Below are positions 21,945 through 33,100 of a stretch of DNA of 64,000 nucleotides, in pieces. A model generated the notes under the pieces. The model ran no database searches. It saw nothing but the letters and a program-made list of their open reading frames with translations, and was not told the origin of the DNA. Origin of the DNA: Smallanthus sonchifolius. Taxonomy: Eukaryota > Streptophyta > Magnoliopsida > Asterales > Asteraceae. The stretch covers positions 88,704,849-88,768,848 of the forward strand of contig CM042029.1 of NCBI GenBank assembly GCA_023525975.1, read 5' to 3'. Every line of letters starts with the position of its first letter. Within the stretch, counting starts at the first letter, position 1. The position numbers and the translations under genes were made by a program.

Positions 21945-24900
21945 ATGGATGATCGGATGGAGACAAAGCTTCTTCGACATGAAGAAGAAGAGGAAGGTGA
22001 CCTAAAACAAAGGATATGGGACGAATCGAAAAAGATATGGAGGGTTGCTTTGCCAAGCATCATATCAAGGGTTTCTGCATTCGGAACTATCGTTGTCACC
22101 CAGTCATTTATCGGCCATGTCAGCGAAACAGATCTCGCAGGCTACGCACTTGTTCAATCACTTAGCGTCCGATTTATCAACGGAATACTTGTAAGTTGAC
22201 CATATAGTCTTTCATCTATGTAATTAATAATAGAATCAATAGATTTCACTTGAGACTTTATGTCATTAATCTTTATTCATTAGAATTGACTATCTCCTTC
22301 TATTTCAATTTTATCTACAGTTGGGAATGTCTAGTGCAACGGAAACACTTTGTGGACAATCATTTGGAGCAGGCCAACACCACATGATGGGCATTCACTT
22401 GCAACGATCATGGATCGTTGACTTGATTACCTTGACCATTTTGCTACCGATCTTGATCTTTGGTACCCAAATCTTCAAACTCGTGGGTGAGGAAGAATCG
22501 ATAGCAAACAGTGGTGGATACATATCTTTATTGTTCATTCCTTTTGTCTATAACTGGATTTTTAGCCTCACTATACAGATGTATCTCCAAGCACAGTTAA
22601 AGAACATGATTATCGCATGGCTAGCGGCTTTTCAATTTGCTTTCCATATATCTTTGTCACTGGTTTTCGTGTATAAGTTGAATCTGGGTGTCTCGGGTGC
22701 GATGCTTGCACTCTTGATGTCATCATGGTTTGTTGTTATTGGAGAATTCATATACATTTTCGGAGGATGGTGTCCAAATTCTTGGAAAGGATTCACCGTT
22801 GCGGCGTTTAAGGATTTGTTGCCTACTGTGAAGCTCTCAGTATCCTCTGGTGTGATGCTATGGTAAGTGTTTGTATAGTTTTCTGACAGCCAACATATAT
22901 CTTTTTTTTAAACGACATTTTAGATCACTGGTGGGCTGGCCCACCAGATCATGTACACTTTGCCAATAGCCAACATATAACTAGTGGCTAATAATTTGTT
23001 GCTTATGATGTTTAGCTTGGAGCTATGGTACTATGCTCTTCTGGTATTACTTGCTGGATACATGCCAAACGCAGAGGTTGCAATATCTGCCTTCTCAATT
23101 TGGTAACAATACACGTTCTTATTTCTCTTTATAGTTCCTTTTACAAGAAACTTAAACTCATTTTTGTGTGATTCTTTTATAGCTTGAACACTAACTCATG
23201 GGAGTTCATGATAAGCCTTGGTTTCGTGGGTGCCGCATGGTAGGTTATCAACATTTACTTTGCAAAACTTATGCTAGTTGACACCAAAAAAACATAGCAA
23301 AACCAATATTGTGTCACTAATGCTTGTTATGCATAAACATATATAGAAAGTGTGACTTATTTTAATATGTTTGACTGATACGCATTATGTTGTAACTTTA
23401 ACATGTATAAAGTGTCCGGGTGGCAAATGAATTAGGGCGAGGAAACGCGAAAGCAGTGAAGTTTTCTATAAAAGTGTTGTTGGGGACTTCGGCCTTGATA
23501 GGCGGGTTCTTCTTTGTTCTCTGTTTGTTGTTCCGGAAAAACCTTTCATACTTGTTTACCAATGATGAAAGAGTTGCAGATACAGTATCAGATCTTTCTT
23601 TGCTTCTCTCTTTATCAGTTTTGTTGAATGGCGTTTATCCTGTACTCTCAGGTAATTCCTTTCATTCAAAAAATAAGGGATGTTATACATACACTACTGA
23701 TGTTATACAAACATTATGTGACATCATCATATGTGGTGTATGTATGAAATGACAAAAATGGTCATCCAGTTCGTATGTCATTGTAAGTGGTAACGCAGTC
23801 ACTAGGGATGTAAACGAGCTGCCCGAGCTCGACCAGGCTCGGGCTCGGCTCGTTTATTATTCATTAATTAATTTATATATATATTTATAATTATTTTATA
23901 AAAAAAATTACTATAATTTTATATATAACATAATATATATTATTTAGTTATTTTTATCATAATTTTATGTATACCAGGTATTATTTTATAAATATATATT
24001 TAATATATTAATTAAAAAATTATATAAATATAAGGCTCGTTTAAGCTCGCGAGCCGGCTCGAGCTCGAGAAGTGAAGCTCGGACTCATACACTAAACAAG
24101 CTTATTTTTAAGCTCGAGTTCGGGCTCGAGCTCGTTTAAGCTCGGCTCGATTCAAGTTTTTTGCGAGCTGATCTCGAGTAGCTGGCGAGCCGGCATGGCT
24201 CGTTTACACCCCTAGCAGTCACTTTTATGTCAATGTATCACATTACATGAGTCGTATAGTTTGATTACACCACCTCATACAACCTGTATAAAAAGTTATT
24301 GCATATATGATGTACTAGTCTAACATGTTATAAGACCCGTATGACCATTAATTTCGACATATCATATGACATGTATAACCCCTCAACTTTTTACGCGCAG
24401 TGCAAAAAAAATTTACGGTTCCGATGTCCGTCTCGCCAATCGCATGTTACCGTAAAAAAATTGTTTACATAAAAGTACCGTCAAATTTTTTTTTCATTAA
24501 ATTAAAGTACGGTAAAAAAAAATTCGTTACTCCTGGACTTTTGTTCTAAATCCGCCACTGGATCAAAGGACCCGCATAACAAATAAGTGGTGTCTGCGTA
24601 ATTTGTCATTGGTGTTTTCCTTTAGATGCAACCATAAAATAAAGTTATTCGACATACACGCACACACTTACTATTTTTCGAAAGTTTTCATGTTAAGTTC
24701 ACCATGCATGCTTACTATGATATATTTCCCTTTACTACAACCAACCATGTTTTAGTTCACCGTGTTAACATGATAATAAGTACAACCATTAAGTCAACAC
24801 ACCTAATGTCAAAACAATCAACTTTATCAATAACGTAGTCAAAATTGGGCTAATTTCAAAGTGAAAATAGGGACAAGTTTAGTGGTCATGAAACTCTATT

Positions 24901-25876
24901 AACATTCATGATCATTTTCTTGCATTCTGTTTATAAAAAGCAATCAATTTAATGTTCTTGATCATGACTACATGAAATCAAGATTCAAACATGACATGTG
25001 TTGTTGCTTTCTTGTTTTGTCACTAGGGGTGGCAATTGGAGCAGGTATGCAGGGAGCTGTAGCAATCGTTAACCTCGTCTGCTTTTACTTGATTGGTATA
25101 CCATTAGGCGCTTTGCTAGGATATTTGACGTCTCTTGGAGTTAAGGTACATGTATAAATCGGTATCGTTTAGAAACCAAATTTTTCATTTTAATAAATGG
25201 CGAGATTATATATGTTAAATTCGATTTAATTACTTGATAGGGGATATGGATTGGAATGATAGGAGGTGTTCTAACGCAAACTATTACGCTAGTATATATG
25301 ATTTGGAGAACAGACTGGGACGATGAGGTAATTCAATTAACAATAAGTTAAGGTATAAAATCATAAAATAATAACTTTGTTTCAAAAAAACTCACCCTTA
25401 CTTTTTTTTTTTTCTAACTATATAAATCATTCAAATTTTATTGTTTCGTTGTTATGAATTTTTTCCAATAATTATTTAAAAGGAATAAGCTAAATGAAAC
25501 AACTATAAAACTTAGATATTACTTGATGAACTTTTTTTACTTCAGTTTAAATTTAGAAAAAAATTATTAAGTTTCATATCAGTTCCATTTAGATTATTTA
25601 ATTTTATCATTTATAAAATTTTAACGTACACTAAAACAAACATTAAAACTTTTGTAGTTTTCATGGATAAAAAAAGTTTTATTTTAGTTGGACAATGGAC
25701 AACACGAAGAAACTTGATTTATAACTAAAATATTTAGATTTTGTATTTATTTATATTTTCTTGTGATTTTCTAATATTTAGTATTGGTTTGCGAATCTAA
25801 GGTCAAGAAGGCTTCAGAACGTCTCTCGCGATTTTACTTGAATTCAGATGAGAATTCTGAACAAACTTCTAATTAG
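21945..25876 (+). CDS. MATE/DETOXIFICATION transporter, copy 3 (complete, 483 aa)
   Basis: Paralogue of copy 2. Exons: 21945-22190, 22321-22862, 23016-23102, 23183-23239, 23413-23651, 25027-25145, 25241-25327, 25802-25876; total 1452 nt, no stop, GT-AG borders. The first seven exon lengths are identical to copy 2, and the last is 6 nt shorter. The N-terminal acidic cluster and RIWDESKKIWRVALP are kept. The motif reads ETLCGQSFGAG (Ala to Ser versus copy 2), followed later by VRVANELGRGN. An in-frame ATG lies 108 nt upstream, but ATG 21945 was chosen because copy 2 starts at the same place (MDD...). Intron 5 is enlarged to about 1.4 kb by two hAT-type insertions. Substrate unknown; tandem position suggests shared or diverged roles. 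Confidence 0.93.
23803..24214. mobile_element. hAT miniature element, 412 bp, perfect 8 bp duplication
   Basis: Ends tagggatgtaaacgagc and gctcgtttacaccccta are inverted repeats. The perfect duplication gcagtcac lies at 23795-23802 and 24215-24222. Subterminal gctcgagctcg-type words surround an AT-rich core. It sits in intron 5 of MATE copy 3. Confidence 0.95.
24375..24560 (-). mobile_element. Truncated CAGTGGCGGA-type hAT miniature element
   Basis: The minus strand starts cagtggcggatttag at 24560 and includes ttttttttaccgt and gttgaggggt near 24380, in the same order as the complete 159 bp element at 51589-51747. The far inverted end is missing. Also in intron 5 of MATE copy 3. Confidence 0.65.
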
Positions 25877-26229
25877 TCATGACAAAGAAAGCGGTCACTA
25901 GCCTCTTTGTATGTATTATTATTATTTTTCTCTTTTTTTAACTAAAACTATTGCGTCTCTCCCTCACAGACTCACTGATCATAAATGTCAAATATTGGGT
26001 TTATTTTCTTTGCTCTCGTAAATGAGAGAAAGTTTGTAATGTTGTCAAAACTAGATTAGAGTGGTTGATAGATTGACTGGACCACGAATCGGACCCCAAA
26101 CCACTTCGCTTGGTATGGGTAGAACCGATAACGGTCGGAATGGCCAGTTTTTGACGAGTGGTGGCGGAACCGGTGAATAATCTGACTGCTTTTGAGTAAT
26201 TTTCTTTTTATGAAAATATATAACTTTTA
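25877..26229. other. 3' flank of MATE copy 3, nothing further recognised
   Basis: Untranslated and intergenic sequence. No polyadenylation signal can be named with confidence. Confidence 0.4.
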
Positions 26230-28960
26230 GATTTGTAAGTCCCAAACCCGTGAGACTTCACGCGTTGTATTTACTCATTCACAAACAGTTCTTAAACTTC
26301 AAATATTATTAAAGCAACGGAAACATAAACCATTATATAGTACTGCCAACCGAGTCAATTAAAACATAGTCTTTACATAAAACGTAGCCATAAAACAAGA
26401 CATAACAGGTAACTACACATCGCTAGCCAAGCATTCGTGCATCCTCCATTCTTAGGATTAACCAGGACATGCATACTAAAAGTCGGCTTTGCTGAGTGAG
26501 TTCTAGTTTTATATAAAATGTTAGCTTCACAGTCTCAAAACCCTTTGTAGGAGAAACGATGAGCGGATCATCCCCTGTTATTGGGTATAAATTACATAAT
26601 GATATTATAAATCGAACGACCCAAACGAAAAATAAGATTTCTATTGTCGGCGACACTCAAGGCTTCGGTTAAAATAGCAGGTAGAGAGTGTCATCATGGT
26701 GAATGGAGACACTTTCTAGGGTTTCTTTCTTCAAGGCTTCGGTTAAAATAGCAGGTAGAGAGGCGTGTAACATTTCATTGACCTCTCGTGCCACGGCCAC
26801 TTTGACTTTCGGCTTGAAGCTGAATTGTTGTTCGACCGCCGGGGTCCTTTCAGTCTCGTGCTGACTAGCTTCAGAGCCACCACAAACACTCTCCTCCTTC
26901 GTTTGCCTTTGATTGACGGGCTCTTTGCCACGTCATCTCGTACGTCCACCACCACGTCTACCTCCTCATCTTCCATACATTAATTCTAAACGAAAAGATA
27001 AGGAATTATGGAACAACGTCATCACACTTGTTAACAAATAGAACACAACAAGTAAAGTAAGTTATTAATATATACTGGCCATCTACAATTAATCATTACG
27101 GTACTTCTTGGTTTCTATTTGATCGCCTTTATGAGTAACATCATAACCTCCATCCTATTCTAACTCATCTAAAGGGGAAAACTTTACACATTATACACCA
27201 CTGATGCTTGGCTCTGAGTTACCCGTACCGACAACCATTACAGGTCCCATTATCAGCTTAAGTCGAGACATCGGGGATGTCTCAATCTCTCAAACTATTT
27301 CTCTAATTCCAACTTGGGCTACAAACCCGGGAGACCTCTCTTGCTAGATTTACTCATCAACACATAGTCATAAAACTTAAATATGGAATTAAGAAGCGGA
27401 AATACTTGTTTAAATTACAACTAGTTTCTACAATCATTATAACATCGCCATAATATTCATAACCAAAATATAAATAAACCGGGTGCCAGAGTCTCAGCAA
27501 ATGGGTAACTCCTCAGCACAAGCTCCACCCCTCAGAGCGCAACACTTTCTACACTTAACCTGAAGACATACTCAACCAACGCTAGTGAGTTCTAGCTTTA
27601 CATAAAACATTAACATTTCAAAACATTTTGCTAAACATAGAAATTTAATAAAATCATACATATTCATGTAATGTCAACATAAACATAAATCAAATATTCA
27701 TATCGAATATGCTCCTTTTCGTAACCATCAAATCCAAGTCTGGGCATTACACGACCCGGTCACTACCCACATATGGTGGTGTCCCCAGTTACGGGCACAC
27801 ACTCATTCAACCGGTCTTCGTCTCGTCCCCCCCCCAATTACTGGGACTCACTCTGGAAATGTTACGACATTTTCGTGACGTACTTAGGGCCGGGTAACCC
27901 TAAAATGACCCCGTCACCTTTCGAGTTGTACAATGCAGGTTCGATTATATTTCATCATTTCCTCGGTTAAAGCATTTTGTATGTTTATTAAAACAACATC
28001 CCTTTCATAAACCTTTTGTAAATTTATATTACAAAACATTTCATAAATACATTCATTCATGAAACTCATTTCTTAAACATTTAAGGTGTATGCACATCAG
28101 CCCAATATAGAACTCATCTAAATAAGCAAGCTTCAACAAACTAAGCACAAAATCCCACTTGAGGCACTCAAGAATCTGGATAACTATTAAACTTCATCAA
28201 CTCACATTCTTCTGGCCAATCATAAGTAGGTACTTACGATCATAACAAAACTTGCGATTGCAACTACTCACTCGCAAGTAGGTACCTAAGATAGCTCAAG
28301 TCCATCGCAAGTATGGTACTTACGATAGCCTAGGTCAATCGCAAGTAGGGTACTTGCGATTCACCAACTAAGTCATGCAACTCATATAAATCGTAACTAC
28401 CCTGTCGCAAGTAAGGTACTTGCGACCCCAACGTGTTTTAAGGCTAGATCTACGTAAATCATAAAACTGATCAACCTTCTAACTTTTTACGTCAAAAACC
28501 TTTGTTTATCCTCAATAAACATGTTTTAAGGCTAGATCTACGTAAATCATAAATCTTTATATGTAAATCTTTAGTTTTTTACCCAATACATGTAACCCCA
28601 CCATTAGGATCCAAAAATAGAGATTTGAAAGGCGATTCATACCTCAAACACGTTCGGAACACTTGGTGACGGTCTCCTATTCAAACTCAGGCTAAAAACA
28701 CGCTCTTGCACCTCCTCTGATTTCACCTTATCACTCCCCCCCCCTCTCTCTCTCTCTCCATCTCCCTCTCCCTCCCCTCCCTCTCTCTTTATCACAAGTA
28801 AGTTATGGGGAAATGGGTATTGTAATGAAGGAAAATGTTTCCTTTTATAGGCAAATCCTAATCCTAAATATTACTTTTTCAACCCCTTTCTTTCTTTTAT
28901 TACAACTCAATGCATCTCATTCTTGTTTTAATGACCAAATAGGCTTTTTTTTATAATCTT
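26230..28960 (-). mobile_element. Degraded gypsy-like LTR retroelement (minus strand)
   Basis: At 26236 the plus strand reads tgtaagtcccaaacccgtga, the complement of an LTR 3' terminus similar to that ending at 40107. A second LTR-like block spans about 27225-28960, with a (CT)n-rich stretch at 28736-28790 corresponding to a GA-rich leader. Just below it, ggctctgagttacc (27210-27223) is close to the complement of a tRNA-Met primer-binding site. Between the two blocks, a minus-strand reading (about 26700-26980; KPKVKVAVAREVNEML, HASLPAILTEAL) looks like a gag fragment. No pol remains. Order LTR, primer site, gag piece, LTR fits an internally deleted element, but the edges are uncertain. Confidence 0.5.
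28240..28430. repeat. Array of imperfect palindromes around TCGCAAGTA
   Basis: Five related words (for example tcgcaagtagggtacttgcga near 28350) occur at about 40-55 bp spacing, each nearly self-complementary, with variable sequence between. They lie inside the LTR-like block. Confidence 0.8.
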
Positions 28961-28980
28961 GAGATTTCAATGAATACATA

Positions 28981-29491
28981 TAGGCCTGTAGACGAACCGA
29001 ACGAACACAAACATCGTCGTGTTCGTGTTCGTTAATGGAAATGTTCGTGTTCGTTCATGTTCGTTCGTTAAAAAGCTAAACGAACGTAAACGAACAAACA
29101 TAAAACGAACACAAACGAACAACACATAAACAAACACAAACACACATAAATGAACATTGATGAACATACATGAACAAGTCTAATACTTAATAATTCATCC
29201 AAAAACACATGGAAATTAGTTGTTCAAATGCACATAATTCATCCAAAAATAAATGAATACAAACAAACAAACATAAATGAATACAAACAAACAAACATAA
29301 ATGAACATATATGAACGAACATAAACGAACATTCACGAACATAAATGAACGAACACGACATGTGTTCATGTTCGTTCGTTTAATTAAACGAACAAAAAAA
29401 TTTGTTCTTGTTCATTCGTTTATTAAATGAACGAACATAAATGAACTTCCCGCCGAACAGTTCATGAACGTTCGTTTCATTTACAGGCCTA
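28981..29491. mobile_element. hAT miniature element, 511 bp, perfect 8 bp duplication
   Basis: Ends taggcctgtagacgaac and gtttcatttacaggccta are inverted repeats. The duplication aatacata is perfect (28973-28980 and 29492-29499). Dense gaacgaac words on both shoulders place it with the 19860-20387 element. Minus-strand open frames here are low-complexity artefacts. Confidence 0.95.
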
Positions 29492-29499
29492 AATACATA

Positions 29500-30129
29500 C
29501 TATAATAGGGGAGTGATTCATAGTATTGACATGTGTTCCTCTTGTTACTATCATTTGATATATGTTTAGACCGTTTTCGCCAGTCTATACAAAGTAGAAC
29601 CATCTTAGTCGATCCTGACACATACTTCTAACATTCTTTTTAATATAAAGAATATAAGATTATATTATTGTAATTTTACGCAATGTATAATTTTCTTTTT
29701 AAATAATTATGACTTCATCCGGTTTTTTAATCTGGTTTAACCCGATCAATGGTGTAATCGAGTTGATAATGAGTCTGATATTTTAAAACATTGTTGGAAG
29801 AAAAATATTTTAGAATTTCCTCTCAGTAACATAATTTTTTAAAAGTTCTTTTATTTTCCTTACTTTATGACATAAAAAACTTAGGAAAACACACTGACAC
29901 CAAAACAAAACACCACCGTGTAAGCTACACACGGTTATTATATAAGTACAAATATAAACTTCAAACAAGCACAAACACTTATTCTTTACTACTCATAAAC
30001 AAGCCAAACATCGTTATATAAAAGCAGCGAGCACGTATAACTAACAATGTTATACATTTGATAGCGATAAAAGTAACTTAATTATATGGAAACCCAAATA
30101 CCCCCAAAATAGAAGTAGATGGTTTTAAT
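29500..30129. other. Downstream flank of the CER1-like gene
   Basis: Contains the 3' UTR of the minus-strand gene and AT-rich spacer. No other feature supported. Confidence 0.5.
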
Positions 30130-33100
30130 TCAATGATTTGGTAAGGTGAGAGGAGTAAAGCCATGTTGAAGACTTGCTTGCCAAATAGTTTCAACATTGA
30201 ACATCTCATTACCGCATTCATTCACATTCCATCCTTCTAAGCCATGCAACATTCCAGCTATTCTCCATGCACTCATCACCCTTCTTGGCAACCAATTCTA
30301 TACCACAAAACACCAATCTTTTAATTAACAAATACCTAATAATAAATTCAGATGATCACTTGTAACACAGTTTTTCTTCATCATTTTTTTTTCATTTAAG
30401 ATGATAATATATCTACATACTTACAAAAATCTACTAATAATATATTTATTCAATTACTAACCTCACAAGAGTCGACGTTTTCAAGATGTTTAGGAGTCAA
30501 CATGGCAGGGGTGGTTTGGTAAATGCAATATTTGTTCACTTTGTTTGGAGGGAACCGAGAGTAAGGGATAATTAGGGTTCCTTTTGATGCCTTCAACTCT
30601 TCTTCTTTGCTTAATCCATCTCCCACCAACCACACCTTTACAAAATCAAATTAAATATATGATTGTATTTATATCTTAAAAAGAAAAATTAAAAATATAT
30701 GAGCGTTTTACCTTTTGTGAGTACGTTCTTGAAAGAGTCATGTTATCTTGACCATGAGTCGAATCCAACTCTAATTTAAGCTTTTGATAATCGTCCGATC
30801 GAGATATTGCAACCTACAATAGGTTTGATATTTAGTTGGAACGTACTTAACGAGCCATTGTATCAATCTTATAAAGCATATACATTATAGGTTTATTACA
30901 TATTCAAAATTAGTAAATGGAAATTACCTTAATGCCCTTGTGGCATAGAGCTAGGGCAAGGTAATAAGCAACCTTGTTGAAGTTGCCCCTAAAAACAACT
31001 TCAGTTGTGCCTTTAGGAATGCTATTGAGAACTACAGCAACAGCCAAGCTAGTCCCATCCACCAACTTCACTTTAAGTTTTGGATTTCTTTTTATGAATA
31101 GCTCCCCATTCCTATTTAGCTCCTCCCCCTACAAATATTATCAATGAGTCTAGTAGAAAGTTACACTTTCATAAAATGAGATGATTAATTAATTTAGTGT
31201 ACAAACAACTAAAAAGATGGCGTGTTGTAAAGCTCAAGTTGAATTCGAGCTTGAAAAATCACTCTTAAATTCAAGCTTTAGATATAAAATTCGAAATGAG
31301 TAGAGTTCGAGCCTAGCTAAGTTAAATGAACCTCATCAAAAACGTACCAAGTTACTTTTATAATTTTACCTTCTTTACATGGGACTAGTTTGTAATTTGG
31401 TAATTGGTTTGGTGGTAATTATTATAAACAAACATGGGTATAATTAGTAATTACCTATATAAACACGTTGTTATTCAATGAAATTTATCCTTATTTTTAT
31501 GTAATTACTAGTGATCGATGTGTTTACGCGTTATAAACAGAAATTAATCTTAATTAGTAATACCATTATAATTTAAAAAAATTAAAGATGTGTAAAATAA
31601 TATAGGACAAATGCTATAAAAAACCAACATACTTTCTGGTTTTTCCCATAAAAGTCCCTTAACAACTTTTTGCACATAAAAAACCAACATAATCTCTCTT
31701 TTTTTCTCACAAAAGTCTCTCGACACTTTTTTGCACATAAAAAACAACGTACTTTCTTGTTTTTCTCACAAAAGTCCATCGACAACTATTTATTTTAGCA
31801 AATGAATCCACAAAAGTAAACCAAAGGAAATCGACCGACAGAAACAAGAGCAAATGAATCATTTGCTTTGCTTCTGTCGATTCATTCGCTAGGATAAATA
31901 GTTGTCGATAAACTTTTGTGAGAAAAACAAGAAATTATTTTGGTTTTTTATGTGAAAATTTGTTAAGTGACTTTTGTGAGAAAAAAGAGAGAATATGTTG
32001 GTTTTTATATGCAAAAAAATTATTGAAGGACTTTTATGAGAAAAATCAGAAAGTATATTGCTTTTTTATTGCATTTACCCAATAATATATATAGCTACTA
32101 AGTTTTAGTATTTTATATTGAACCGAACCTGATTGAGCAAACCTAGAGTCAGCACCTTGGCCCCTTTACCATCTGCTTCGATTATTGCTTCCATAATCAA
32201 GTCATTGATGGCTTCTCTTTGCCATTCCAAGAAATACTTCCAAAACAAATACAAGATGTCATGAAACATGAATATTTAAAATAAAAAGTAAAAGGAAAAA
32301 TAAGAAAATATATAAAAAAGACAATTTGGTTTTTAATAATCTAAACTATAACTTATTGACTAATAATAATCCAAACTAACAGTTTGGCTAGTGATAATCA
32401 AAACTTTCATTTTTGTTGTCAATAGTCGTTCTATTAGCATAATTATCATATATTTACACACGGTTTCGCTTGTACGTGTCTCTATTTCATTTGAAATCCT
32501 CATTTTGAGCAAAAATACGTGTATATATCGAGTGTAAATCTATGATAATTATGCTACTAGGACTGCCGTTGACAACAAAAGTGAAAGTTGGGATTATCAC
32601 CAGCTAAACTGTTAATTTAGATTACTATCAGCCAATTAGTCATAGTTTGAATTATTAAAAACCAATATTGTACTATTAGATTATACATCTACGTACTTGT
32701 ATCTTGTATTTTGGTACGGCCCATGTTTGTACTATGAGCTTCTTGAAAACGTTTCTTTCGACTACCAAAGTTTTGCCATAAATCCAAGTAACTATCATAG
32801 ACCAAATAGTGACGGGCCATAGCATTCGCAAGTACCATTTGGGAGAAGTGTAAGGTTTAGAAGCCAAAGAGGCAAACCCGAGCCTCATATGGTAGATTGA
32901 TTCTGGTGTCGTTAGATGTGTTAAATACACCACGTTTGGTGACTCATCTTTTCGCTCGAGTGATTTCTCATACAACGTGTCTGTAGATTTGTCGAGTGTA
33001 CCATAAACATAGTCGTAGAATGGCATGAATAGTGAATAATTGGTTCTGAATTGAGTATGGTGCAAAGAATGATACCTAATTAGGAGACAAAATTAATAAA

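Noticed and set aside
26743..26976. 77-codon minus-strand frame rich in Arg and Val as a gene
   Set aside because: A neighbouring frame reads more like a decayed gag segment, and the region lies between LTR-like blocks.
28240..28430. Spaced palindromic repeats resembling a CRISPR array
   Set aside because: Spacing and repeat sequence vary, repeats are only about 20 bp and diverged, and the context is a plant LTR-like block.
28967..29369. Cys/Phe/Val-rich minus-strand open frames
   Set aside because: They come from the gttcgttc-type subterminal repeats of the hAT miniature element.
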